Source of the DNA: Marisimplicoccus sp965655775
GTDB taxonomy: Bacteria; Bacteroidota; Bacteroidia; Flavobacteriales; Flavobacteriaceae
Assembly: GCA_965655775.1 (NCBI GenBank)
Contig: CBFHHV010000024.1
Span: 1-13,725 of the forward strand
Direction of reading: 5' to 3'
DNA length: 13,725 nt
Shown: piece by piece, positions 1 through 6,726 of the stretch
How the letters are laid out: each line of letters opens with the position of its first letter
Numbering within the stretch: position 1 is the stretch's first letter
The notes under the pieces: model-generated
Told to the model about the DNA's origin: nothing
Database searches by the model: none
What the model saw: only the letters and a program-made list of their open reading frames with translations
Translations under genes and position numbers: made by a program

Positions 1-643
1 TTATTTTAAAAAAAATAAATTTTGGATGTTTAAGCTAATGGGGGCTTATACTTTCAATAAAAGGCTTATAAATTTTGATGGGCTAAAGTTTATTAAACTT
101 CTAGGCACAGGTTCAAAAGATGGTTTTAGTGTCATACCTGACTTTTCATCATATATAATGATAACGTCATGGGAAAATGATGATTTTAGAAAAAAATTTA
201 TTGATGAAAATAAATTATTTCAAGAGATAAGTGACAAATCCTCAAAACGAATCGAAATTAAAATTGACCCCTACAATTATATTGGATCTTGGAATGGGAT
301 AAACCCCTTCAAAAATAAAAGTTCATATAAAGAAGGAAAGATTATTGTCTTAACTAGGGCAAGAGTAAGATTAAATAAACTGATTAATTTTTTTATTAGT
401 ACCTCATCTGCTGCTAAATCCATAAATAGTAGAAAAGGAGCAGAGTATTATAAAGGCGTAGGAGAACTACCAATAATAGAACAAGCAACTATTAGCATAT
501 GGAAAAGTGAGCAAAGTATGAAAGATTATGCATACTTGGATAAAAACCACTTAAAAATAATTCATAAAGCAAGAAAAAATAATTGGTACTCAGAAGAGCT
601 ATTTGTTAGATCTAATATTATATCCTCAAAAGAATTTAAATGA
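1..643 (+). CDS. crtA: CrtA-like carotenoid oxygenase, probable 2'-hydroxylase (5' partial)
   Basis: This protein resembles CrtA, the spheroidene monooxygenase of purple bacteria. Shared blocks are the GLKFIKLLGTGSKDGF segment, the SWNGINPF segment, a LTRARVRL stretch, KGVGELPIIEQATISIW and a C-terminal WYSEELFVR. The first ATG is at 26, but the frame stays open to the window edge (first full codon at 2-4) and reads YFKKNKFW just before that methionine. This matches the Phe/Lys-rich lead-in to the conserved Trp-x-Phe of CrtA proteins, so the true start probably lies upstream and the gene is cut by the window. In the myxol-producing flavobacterium P99-3 a CrtA relative hydroxylates C-2' of the acyclic end, and that role is inferred here from the neighbours. 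A C-2 ketolase is the alternative. The stop overlaps the crtD start by 4 bases (ATGA at 640-643), which suggests translational coupling. Confidence 0.85.
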   Translation, partial: YFKKNKFWMFKLMGAYTFNKRLINFDGLKFIKLLGTGSKDGFSVIPDFSSYIMITSWENDDFRKKFIDENKLFQEISDKSSKRIEIKIDPYNYIGSWNGINPFKNKSSYKEGKIIVLTRARVRLNKLINFFISTSSAAKSINSRKGAEYYKGVGELPIIEQATISIWKSEQSMKDYAYLDKNHLKIIHKARKNNWYSEELFVRSNIISSKEFK

Positions 644-2103
644 AAAGAAAAGTAATAGTAATTGGATCGGGAATTGCGGGTCTTGCTGTATCTATTAGAC
701 TAAAAACAAAAGGTTATGATGTTGAAGTTTATGAAAAAAATCATAATGTTGGTGGGAAGTTAAGTGATTTTTACATTGATAATTTTAGGCACGATTTTGG
801 ACCAAAGTTATTTACGATGCCCGATCTTATTGAGGATATATTTGAGGATGCAGGAGTAGATATTGATGACTATTTTAAATATGATAAGCTTGACATAGCA
901 TGTAAGTATTTCTGGGATGATGGTTATACATTTAATGCATATTCCGACAATAAAAGATTTACTAGTGAGGTCAAGAAGAAATTTAGTAAAGAAGAGAGTA
1001 GAGTTAAACATTATATTTCTAGATCAAAAAAGAAATTCAATCTGGTGAAAAAATTATTCTTAGAAAAGTCACTTCATAGAATATCAACATACCTATCAAT
1101 AGATGCATTTAAAGCAATCATTAATATTCTACAATTAAACATATTTATCACTCTAAACTCGTTGAATAAGAGATATTTCAGAGATAAAAAGTTAATTCAA
1201 ATCTTCAATAGATTTGCTACTTATAATGGATCAAGCCCATACTTAACTTCTGGAATAATGTCAATTATCCAACATTTAGAGCATGACCTTGGAGTCTATA
1301 TGCCTAAAAAAGGTATATCCGATATTTCATACTCTTTATTCAACCTTGCAAAAGATATAGGTGTTAAGTTTCACTTTAATTCAGAAATTGATCAAATTAT
1401 AATCAAAAATAAGTCTGTAATTGGGGTAATGGTAAATAACATAAATCATAAAGCAGATATTATTATCTCTAATATGGATGTTAGCTTAACTTATGATTGG
1501 CTTCTAAAAGGTTATAATAAGCCTTTTTTTATTAAAAATTACCAGCCATCAAGCTCGGCTGTTGTTTTTTATTGGAATATGAATATATCTTTTGCAAATC
1601 TTAACGTTCATAATATAATATTTAGCAAAGACCAGGAAAAAGAGTTTGATTATATCTTTAATAAAAAATCAATTTATAATGATCCTACTGTTTATATCTG
1701 TTCAACATCAAAAATTGTAAAAGAGGATGCTCCTGAAGGATGTGAAAATTGGTTCATATTGATAAATTCTCCATTTGATGATGGACAAGATTGGGGAATC
1801 ATTAAAAAAGAACTCAGAAATAATATTATAAAAAAGATAAATTCAACTTTAAAAGTGGATATTGAAAATAATATAATCAAAGAGAAGATATTAACTCCAG
1901 TTGATATTGAGATTGAAACACTTTCAAAATTTGGATCATTATATGGGAGCTCAAGTAATTCTTTACAATCTGCTTTTGTTAGACATCCCAATTTTTCAAA
2001 AAACATAAATAACTTGTACTTTTGTGGTGGTAGTGTTCATCCAGGAGGAGGAATTCCACTTTGCTTAAATTCAGCGAAAATTGTTTCAGAACTAATAAAC
2101 TAA
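640..2103 (+). CDS. crtD: CrtD-type 1-hydroxycarotenoid 3,4-desaturase
   Basis: This is a 487-residue FAD-dependent carotenoid desaturase of the CrtI/CrtD family. The N-terminal dinucleotide-binding motif is GSGIAG at residues 9-14, followed by an acidic strand end (VEVYEKN) and VGGKLSDF. The C-terminal FAD motif reads YFCGGSVHPGGGIPLCLNSAKI. The GGSVHPGGGIPL form is typical of CrtD, whereas CrtI enzymes usually carry a GAGTHPGAG type, and a separate crtI lies at the right edge of the window. The expected reaction is 3',4'-dehydrogenation of a 1'-hydroxylated monocyclic carotenoid at the membrane. The gene overlaps crtA by 4 bases and ends one base before the cruF start, so the three genes almost certainly form one operon. 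Substrate is inferred from the CruF partner. Another CrtI-family desaturase or isomerase role is less likely. Confidence 0.87.
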   Translation: MKRKVIVIGSGIAGLAVSIRLKTKGYDVEVYEKNHNVGGKLSDFYIDNFRHDFGPKLFTMPDLIEDIFEDAGVDIDDYFKYDKLDIACKYFWDDGYTFNAYSDNKRFTSEVKKKFSKEESRVKHYISRSKKKFNLVKKLFLEKSLHRISTYLSIDAFKAIINILQLNIFITLNSLNKRYFRDKKLIQIFNRFATYNGSSPYLTSGIMSIIQHLEHDLGVYMPKKGISDISYSLFNLAKDIGVKFHFNSEIDQIIIKNKSVIGVMVNNINHKADIIISNMDVSLTYDWLLKGYNKPFFIKNYQPSSSAVVFYWNMNISFANLNVHNIIFSKDQEKEFDYIFNKKSIYNDPTVYICSTSKIVKEDAPEGCENWFILINSPFDDGQDWGIIKKELRNNIIKKINSTLKVDIENNIIKEKILTPVDIEIETLSKFGSLYGSSSNSLQSAFVRHPNFSKNINNLYFCGGSVHPGGGIPLCLNSAKIVSELIN

Positions 2104-2104
2104 T

Positions 2105-2746
2105 ATGTTAAAATTACTTGATAATAACGAATTGAAGAATATTTCAATTTTTATTATTTGGCTTATAAATATTAGTGGTTTTTTCGGTATTTTATCCGAT
2201 GAGAAAGATTTTTTCCTTTCATCTTCTCCGTATGTTTTAACTCTGACGCTCTTATTATTAATAGTAAATAACAACTCTGCTAAAAGGTTTTTAATAAAGC
2301 TGGCTCTTATTTTCCTGTTAGGGTTAATTGTTGAAATTATCGGGGTAAATTATTCATTTTTTTTTGGTGAGTATCAATACGGAAATAATCTTGGTATAAA
2401 ATTTTTTGGAGTTCCTCTAGTAATAGGTTTTAATTGGGTCCTGTTAATAGTTATAACAGGTAACTTTGCTCATAGATTATTTCCAAAGTCAAAAATTAGT
2501 AAGGTATTATTTGGCTCAATTCTAATGATTCTGTTAGATCTCCTAATTGAGATTAGTGCTCCTAAGCTTGATTATTGGGAGTTTGCAATTTATCCTGTTC
2601 CATTATCAAATTATTTGTGGTGGTTTGTTTTCTCATTTTTTTTCCACTTAATATATCAGTCTGATAGTAATAAAGAATTCATAGTATCAACGAATATTTT
2701 AATCGTTCATTTTTTATTTTTTGGGATGTTAGCCCTTTTTCTGTAG
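2105..2746 (+). CDS. cruF: CruF-type carotenoid 1,2-hydratase (integral membrane)
   Basis: This 213-residue, very hydrophobic protein has about six or seven likely membrane segments. The family signature is clear: FGEYQYGNNLG at residues 87-97, then GVPLVIGFNW at 102-111. A conserved-looking acidic pair (D145, E149) follows in LLDLLIEISAPKLDYW, and Trp-rich PLSNYLWWF lies near 167-174. These are hallmarks of the CruF/DUF422 carotenoid family. CruF adds water across the terminal 1',2' double bond of gamma-carotene-type carotenoids, giving the tertiary hydroxyl seen in saproxanthin and myxol. It starts one base after the crtD stop, so it is co-translated with its pathway partner. No terminator follows, so transcription may run into the lipoprotein gene 22 bases downstream. 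Confidence 0.87.
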   Translation: MLKLLDNNELKNISIFIIWLINISGFFGILSDEKDFFLSSSPYVLTLTLLLLIVNNNSAKRFLIKLALIFLLGLIVEIIGVNYSFFFGEYQYGNNLGIKFFGVPLVIGFNWVLLIVITGNFAHRLFPKSKISKVLFGSILMILLDLLIEISAPKLDYWEFAIYPVPLSNYLWWFVFSFFFHLIYQSDSNKEFIVSTNILIVHFLFFGMLALFL

Positions 2747-2768
2747 ATTTATAATAAATTAAAATATC

Positions 2769-3413
2769 ATGAGATATATATATAAAATCTTATCACTGGC
2801 ATTAATTACAAGCTGTAATATGCCAGCTGAAAATCAAACAAATAGTGCAGAGCCTGAAGGGCCTCACACATCTGCAGAGTGGCAAATATGGGCTTATTCA
2901 ACAGCTGCTCCAGATCATATAGCTTCTAACGCAACTGTATTTGATGGTCCACCAGACATGGGGGGTAATCTTCTCAGAGAGGGGTCAAATGGATGGACTT
3001 GCTTACCAGCTAACCCAAGAGGACAGTCTGACCCTGAAAATGGATGGGTTGATGCACATGAAGCTATGCCTCTATGTGGAGATTCAGAGGTATTTAAATG
3101 GATCGGTGCATACTTTGCTGGAGAAACTCCAGTAATGGATAAAGATGGATATGCATGGATGCTTCACGGAGACATGGGAGAAGACAATACTATGGCTGGG
3201 GTAAGGATGAAAGAAGATTCAGCTGAGGGTCAATGGATAGAGTCAGGACCACATTTAATGAGAATGCCTGCTGATCCTTCCTCATTAGATGGAATGACTA
3301 CTGACTTTACATCAGGTGCGCCGTACGTAATGTTTGGAGGTACTATTTATGCACATGTAATGTATCCAATGGCAGGTTATTATGATTATCAACCAGAATC
3401 TGCTCCTAAATAA
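2769..3413 (+). CDS. Predicted lipoprotein of unknown function, unusual base composition
   Basis: I do not recognise a characterised family. The 214-residue product begins with a lipoprotein signal (hydrophobic KILSLALI, lipobox ITSC with Cys16), followed by a polar linker to about residue 35. The mature part starts at AEWQIWAYSTAAPDHI and is rich in Trp, Met, Gly, Asp and Pro. It has only two further cysteines (C78 in GWTCLP, C103 in MPLCGD), which could form a disulphide, and long motifs such as DGYAWMLHGDMGEDNT (126-141) and DFTSGAPYVMFGG (179-191). These ordered motifs suggest a folded envelope domain rather than a linker. Sampled lines are 42-50% G+C against roughly 28-32% in neighbours, and almost no Lys-rich AT codons are used. 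That may reflect amino-acid composition, high expression or transfer. It lies 22 bases after cruF and just before a strong terminator, so it may be the last gene of the carotenoid operon. No function is assigned. Confidence 0.85.
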   Translation: MRYIYKILSLALITSCNMPAENQTNSAEPEGPHTSAEWQIWAYSTAAPDHIASNATVFDGPPDMGGNLLREGSNGWTCLPANPRGQSDPENGWVDAHEAMPLCGDSEVFKWIGAYFAGETPVMDKDGYAWMLHGDMGEDNTMAGVRMKEDSAEGQWIESGPHLMRMPADPSSLDGMTTDFTSGAPYVMFGGTIYAHVMYPMAGYYDYQPESAPK

Positions 3414-3427
3414 ATTAACATCATACT

Positions 3428-3460
3428 AAAAAAACCCCTCACATGTTGAGGGTTTTTTTT
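3428..3460 (+). terminator. Rho-independent terminator after the lipoprotein gene
   Basis: The hairpin CCCTCA (3436-3441) / TGAGGG (3447-3452) has a five-base loop, is flanked by an A-run, and is followed directly by eight T (3453-3460). It lies 14 bases past the lipoprotein stop and probably ends the carotenoid/lipoprotein transcript before rmuC. Confidence 0.85.
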
Positions 3461-3504
3461 TATAATTACCTAAGAAATAGCTGTCTTTTGATTAAATTTA
3501 ATTA

Positions 3505-4554
3505 ATGGAATATTTACTCATTATAATCATACTAATTGGTTCTCTCTTTGGTCTTTATTTTTTTATTAAAAAACAGATTGAGTCTAATTCAGAGGAAAGG
3601 AACAAAGAAATTGAATCTAAGCTTGATAATTTGGTAGAAGCGTTTAAGCTAGAGTCTGCAAAAAATTTAGCAGATCAAATCAAAGATTCAAAACAAGATC
3701 AAAAAAATATGTCTGATACTTTAGAGAAGGTTACTAAAGAACTTGAAAAAATTAAAGGAACTAATGAGCAAGTGTTAACATTTGCAAATCAAATGAAAAC
3801 CCTTGAAAAAATTCTAGGTAATCAAAAGCAAAGGGGGATATTAGGTGAGATTCAATTAGAAAACTTACTAGCAAATGTTTTGCCGCCTGAATTGTTTCAG
3901 ATGCAATACTCATTTAGTAATAATGAAGCTGTTGATGCTATAATTAAAGTTGGTGAGTTTATCATTCCTATTGATGCGAAATTCTCTTTGGATAATTATA
4001 ATAAAATGATTGAAGGTGACGAAACAGATTCGGATAAGTTGAATGATCTTGAGAAAAAATTTAAAAATGATATAAAAAACAGGATTGATGAAACCTCAAA
4101 ATATATTAGACCTAATGAGGGTACAGTAGATTATGCTTATATGTTTATTCCTGCTGATGGGCTATATCAAGACTTACTAAATAACAAAGTTGGATCGTTA
4201 AAAATTAACCAGAGAGACCTCGTTTCATATGCATATCAAAAAAAGGTAATGATAGTATCTCCGATGAGTTTATTCCCAATGCTTCAAGTTACAAGTAAGG
4301 CATTAAACAATATGAAAGTTGAAGAGTCTATTCAAGAGATTCAGATGAATATTGAAAAATTAGGGAATCATTTAAAAGCATATTTAACTTATCATGAAAA
4401 GTTGGGTAATAGTCTCGGTACTGTAGTAAATCATTATAATGTTAGTAATAAAGAGTTTAAAAAGATTGATAAAGACATCACTAAGCTAACTTCAAATAGA
4501 GCTTCTATAGGCATTGAGAGTGAAAACCTAGAGAGGCCTTTGATTGAAGACTAA
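3505..4554 (+). CDS. rmuC: RmuC-family DNA recombination protein
   Basis: This 349-residue protein has an N-terminal membrane anchor (about residues 3-20, LLIIIILIGSLFGLYFF). A charged coiled-coil region follows (about 25-105) and then the RmuC domain. The domain begins at QKQRGILGEIQLENLL (107-122), continues through VDAII (143-147) and IPIDAKFSLDNY (154-165), and includes PNEGTVDYAYMFIPADGLY. E115, D144 and the D157-x-K159 pair fit the PD-(D/E)xK nuclease core proposed for RmuC. The family limits recombination and inversion at short inverted repeats. The protein is shorter than E. coli RmuC, mainly in the coiled coil and tail, as in other compact bacterial versions. It follows a terminator, so it should have its own promoter, although I see no convincing one in 3461-3504. 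It converges on dacB. Confidence 0.9.
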   Translation: MEYLLIIIILIGSLFGLYFFIKKQIESNSEERNKEIESKLDNLVEAFKLESAKNLADQIKDSKQDQKNMSDTLEKVTKELEKIKGTNEQVLTFANQMKTLEKILGNQKQRGILGEIQLENLLANVLPPELFQMQYSFSNNEAVDAIIKVGEFIIPIDAKFSLDNYNKMIEGDETDSDKLNDLEKKFKNDIKNRIDETSKYIRPNEGTVDYAYMFIPADGLYQDLLNNKVGSLKINQRDLVSYAYQKKVMIVSPMSLFPMLQVTSKALNNMKVEESIQEIQMNIEKLGNHLKAYLTYHEKLGNSLGTVVNHYNVSNKEFKKIDKDITKLTSNRASIGIESENLERPLIED

Positions 4555-4581
4555 AAAAAAAGCCCTCCAATTGGAAAGCTT
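4553..4581 (-). terminator. Rho-independent terminator for dacB (minus strand)
   Basis: Read on the minus strand the RNA is AAGC-UU-UCC-AAUU-GGA-GG-GCUU followed by a run of U from the A-run at 4553-4561. AAGC/GCUU and UCC/GGA pair, and the UU/GG positions form G-U wobbles. On the plus strand the same positions are CC/AA mismatches and no T-run follows. It therefore serves dacB, whose stop lies about 50 bases upstream, rather than rmuC. Its U-tract overlaps the rmuC stop codon. Confidence 0.65.
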
Positions 4582-4628
4582 ATTTAGTTGCCTTAGCAAC
4601 ACACAACGTGCAAATGTAATGATTTTTA

Positions 4629-5870
4629 TCAACTTGTCTTTAAGAAGATTAAAAAGTCCACAATAGCACTCTTGATTTTATCCAAATCTTCTGTAAAATG
4701 ATTAATCATAATGCTAAAGACATATTGTTTTCCTTTATTAGTGATTATATAGCCTGAATAGTTATAATTGTTTTTTAAGGTTCCTGACTTTCCCCAAACA
4801 AAGTCTTCATTATCTTCAATTATAAAATTATTTGGAAATATTCTTTTAACTCTTTCTAGGCCAATTGATAAGTATATTCTTTCCAAAGAAGTAACTAATG
4901 CTTCTGGTGTTATTAAATTATATCTTGATAATCCTGATCCATCAAAAAGTTCCATTTGGTTAGATGTACTTTTTTCAAAAGAATTTTCTATTATATCTAA
5001 GCCCTTATTAACAGAAATTGTATCATTAATTCTAAATGAAATGTTAGCAGCTAAACTTTCCGAGATTAGATTATCAGACTTCTTTAGAATAATTGAATAA
5101 ATTTCATCTACATTATCGCTATTTAAAACTTGATAGTTGTCTAGTTTATTATTTGAGAGGCTGACAGAAGTTTTTAAAGAACTACGTAGTAAGTCAACTA
5201 TGACTTTATTTGATGAGATGAAAGGATGGTAAATTGTATCTCCTAATTTTATCAACGAGGGATTAACTGTAAAAATATTTTCATCTAGGACTCTATTAAT
5301 TTTCTCTTTCTGATTGTAATCTAGATTAATTTTAAAATTATTAGGAGTCAAAATTAAATCACCGTTTTCTTTTTTAATAATTTGAACTACATTTCCAAAG
5401 ATTGGCATAGATGATCTCTCAGCTTGGAAATAATAACTTAGATCATCCCATGCCCATGCAGGACCATATTTAATAAGATCAGTATTTGACAAATTATACT
5501 CAATGTGATTAAAGGAATTAACAAATTTTTCCAACTCTTTATTTTGATATTTTGGATGAGATAATAATGGATATCCTGTAGGTGATATTCTTAATGTATC
5601 ATTAGAAAAATTATACTTAATGACCGGTATAGTGTCTCCTGCATAGATTGAACCAAGAACACTCAATATCTTAAGATTAGATGCAGGAGTCATAAAGGTA
5701 TTTATGTTAATACCTCTTATCTTTTTATTTTTATTCAGTTCTTTAATTGCAATTGAAACAACTGAATTTTTTAAATTTTCATTTTTAGAAACCCATCTGT
5801 CAATCTTTTTGTTCGAAATTTGAGAGTATGTATTTGTGCATATGAATATTAGAATTAAAGCTTTTTTCAC
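4629..5870 (-). CDS. dacB: D-alanyl-D-alanine carboxypeptidase/endopeptidase, PBP4 (DacB) family
   Basis: This is a periplasmic serine penicillin-binding protein of the peptidase S13 family, which trims peptidoglycan stem peptides or cuts their cross-links. All three active-site motifs are present: SxxK as S64-N-L-K67 in TPASNLKIL, SxN as S265-D-N267 in KKSDNLISESLA, and KTG as K360-S-G362 in WGKSGTLKN. The S13-typical LFDGSGLSRYNLITP sits at 307-321. Residues 1-17 (MKKALILIFICTNTYSQ) form a Sec signal ending in the YSQ common in Bacteroidetes. The start codon is GTG: no in-frame ATG exists upstream before a stop, and the signal peptide supports this start. At 413 residues it is shorter than E. 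coli DacB (477). It lies downstream of the tRNA-Asp terminator on the same strand and has its own terminator near rmuC. Confidence 0.88.
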   Translation of the reverse strand: MKKALILIFICTNTYSQISNKKIDRWVSKNENLKNSVVSIAIKELNKNKKIRGININTFMTPASNLKILSVLGSIYAGDTIPVIKYNFSNDTLRISPTGYPLLSHPKYQNKELEKFVNSFNHIEYNLSNTDLIKYGPAWAWDDLSYYFQAERSSMPIFGNVVQIIKKENGDLILTPNNFKINLDYNQKEKINRVLDENIFTVNPSLIKLGDTIYHPFISSNKVIVDLLRSSLKTSVSLSNNKLDNYQVLNSDNVDEIYSIILKKSDNLISESLAANISFRINDTISVNKGLDIIENSFEKSTSNQMELFDGSGLSRYNLITPEALVTSLERIYLSIGLERVKRIFPNNFIIEDNEDFVWGKSGTLKNNYNYSGYIITNKGKQYVFSIMINHFTEDLDKIKSAIVDFLIFLKTS

Positions 5871-5885
5871 TTTGACAATATAATA

Positions 5886-5914
5886 AAAAAGAAAACCCTC
5901 TATAAAGAGGGTTT
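5886..5914 (-). terminator. Rho-independent terminator after tRNA-Asp
   Basis: A perfect 8-bp stem (AAACCCTC at 5893-5900 with GAGGGTTT at 5907-5914) has a six-base loop. Read on the minus strand it is followed by TTTTCTTTTTT. It lies just 3' of the tRNA and separates it from dacB. Confidence 0.85.
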
Positions 5915-5919
5915 AATTG

Positions 5920-5993
5920 CGGTCTGGACGGGACTCGAACCCGCGACCCCCTGCGTGACAGGCAGATATTCTAACCAACTGAACTACCAGACC
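5920..5993 (-). tRNA. tRNA-Asp (anticodon GTC)
   Basis: The reverse complement folds as a 74-nt cloverleaf without an encoded CCA. The 7-bp acceptor stem is GGTCTGG (5' end at 5993) with CCAGACC and discriminator G at 5920. The D-arm reads TAGTTCAGTTGGTTAGA, the anticodon loop sits in CTGCCTGTCACGCAG with anticodon GTC, and the T-arm is GCGGGTTCGAGTCCCGT. The core is nearly identical to E. coli tRNA-Asp. The 3' CCA must be added post-transcriptionally, since the following bases are CAA. It lies about 30 bases after the trxA stop on the same strand. Confidence 0.97.
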
Positions 5994-6004
5994 AAAAACG
6001 GTTG

Positions 6005-6012
6005 CAAATATA
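6005..6012 (-). promoter_or_regulatory. Candidate Bacteroidetes -7 element for tRNA-Asp
   Basis: On the minus strand this reads TATATTTG, an exact match to the Bacteroidetes -7 consensus TAnnTTTG. It sits 11 bases before the mature tRNA 5' end, a suitable distance for a short leader. No clean TTTG appears at the -33 distance, so the promoter may be partial or the tRNA may also be read through from trxA. Confidence 0.45.
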
Positions 6013-6023
6013 ATTATTTTGAG

Positions 6024-6341
6024 TTATAAAGCTGCATTAATTGCATCTTCATATGTTTTCTTAGGAGCTACACCTACTTGTCTAGATACAAGCTCTCCAT
6101 CCTTGAATAATAAAACAGTTGGTATATTCCTAACTCCATACTTAGCTGCAAACTCTTGGTTTGCATCAACATCAATTTTACCAACTACTGCTTTACCCTC
6201 AAAGTCTTTACTGAGTTCATCAATGATTGGACCTACCATCCTACATGGTCCACACCACTCTGCCCAAAAATCAACAAGAACAGGCTTGTCAGATTTTAAT
6301 ACTTTTTCTTCAAATATTGAATCATTTAATTCTAGTGCCAT
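6024..6341 (-). CDS. trxA: Thioredoxin
   Basis: This 105-residue classical thioredoxin has the WCGPC active site (C30, C33) in FWAEWCGPCRM, the DVDAN segment, and the cis-proline loop NIPT (P74). It is a cytoplasmic disulphide reductase that passes electrons from thioredoxin reductase to ribonucleotide reductase, peroxidases and others. I chose the ATG at 6341 (MALELNDS) over the in-frame ATG eight codons upstream. Flavobacterial thioredoxins begin with MALE, and the extra MNCKKTNN does not belong to the fold. A TAnnTTTG-like element lies just upstream. tRNA-Asp follows on the same strand, and a small lipoprotein diverges on the other side. Confidence 0.95.
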   Translation of the reverse strand: MALELNDSIFEEKVLKSDKPVLVDFWAEWCGPCRMVGPIIDELSKDFEGKAVVGKIDVDANQEFAAKYGVRNIPTVLLFKDGELVSRQVGVAPKKTYEDAINAAL

Positions 6342-6362
6342 ATTATTAGTTTTTTTGCAGTT

Positions 6363-6370
6363 CAAATTTA
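6363..6370 (-). promoter_or_regulatory. Candidate -7 element for trxA
   Basis: On the minus strand this reads TAAATTTG, matching TAnnTTTG. It lies about 21 bases before the chosen trxA ATG, which implies a short leader and excludes the longer start at 6365 from the transcript. The nearest TTG upstream is only 13 bases away, shorter than the usual 17-23, so the -33 half is doubtful. Confidence 0.35.
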
Positions 6371-6438
6371 ATATAATTTATTTCAACACTCATTTTTTTA
6401 AAAAAGAAAATTCAAAATTTTTAAATTAATTTAGACTA

Positions 6439-6726
6439 ATGAAAACTATACTTTCAATTCTTTCAATAATTTGTTTTATCTCTTGTAATACAAATCAGAT
6501 AAAAAAATCCAGTTGGACTCAAGAAGAAAAAGAATTAATATTTAAAGAGTGTATAAATTATTCATTAGACTTTAATGAATTAAGTCTAAACCAGTCAAAT
6601 AGATATTGCAGTTGTACCCTAAGAGTTTTAGTTAGTAAATTTGATAGCAAACAAGAAGCTGAAAAATATTTAATAGAGAATAGTAGTTTAAATTCAATTA
6701 ATGAATCTTGTGAAAATATCAATTAA
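6439..6726 (+). CDS. Small cysteine-containing lipoprotein of unknown function
   Basis: This 95-residue product starts with a lipoprotein signal: Lys3, a hydrophobic stretch and lipobox FISC with Cys16. The mature part has four cysteines (C38, C57, C59, C91). They include a Tyr-Cys-Ser-Cys motif (YCSCTL) and sit in a predicted helical context that begins with SSWTQEEKELIFKEC. The W...C...YCxC arrangement is one I associate with small uncharacterised Bacteroidetes lipoproteins, probably held by two disulphides. No function can be assigned. The gene diverges from trxA across about 97 bases. Its last 8 bases overlap the end of dnaE on the opposite strand (6719-6726), with no terminator between them. 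Confidence 0.8.
   Translation: MKTILSILSIICFISCNTNQIKKSSWTQEEKELIFKECINYSLDFNELSLNQSNRYCSCTLRVLVSKFDSKQEAEKYLIENSSLNSINESCENIN

Noticed and set aside
1692..2006. Minus-strand open frame of 104 codons opposite crtD
   Set aside because: It is antisense to the conserved C-terminal FAD-binding part of CrtD; the Ser/Ile/Phe-rich product is typical of an AT-rich shadow.
4587..4600. Perfect short hairpin GTTGC-CTTA-GCAAC between rmuC and dacB
   Set aside because: It has no T-run on either side, only five base pairs, and lies beside a much better terminator; probably chance or a minor 3' UTR structure of dacB.
4583..4639. Minus-strand frame ending ICTLCVAKATK with a CxxC
   Set aside because: The frame is only 19 codons after an in-frame stop, has no ATG, and overlaps the dacB end; no evidence of a gene or remnant.
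4768..5100. Plus-strand open frame of 110 codons opposite dacB
   Set aside because: It lies fully inside the well-supported dacB gene and has no domain or signal features.
6019..6429. Plus-strand open frame of 136 codons opposite trxA
   Set aside because: It is antisense to an unambiguous thioredoxin gene and codes for nothing recognisable; a shadow frame.
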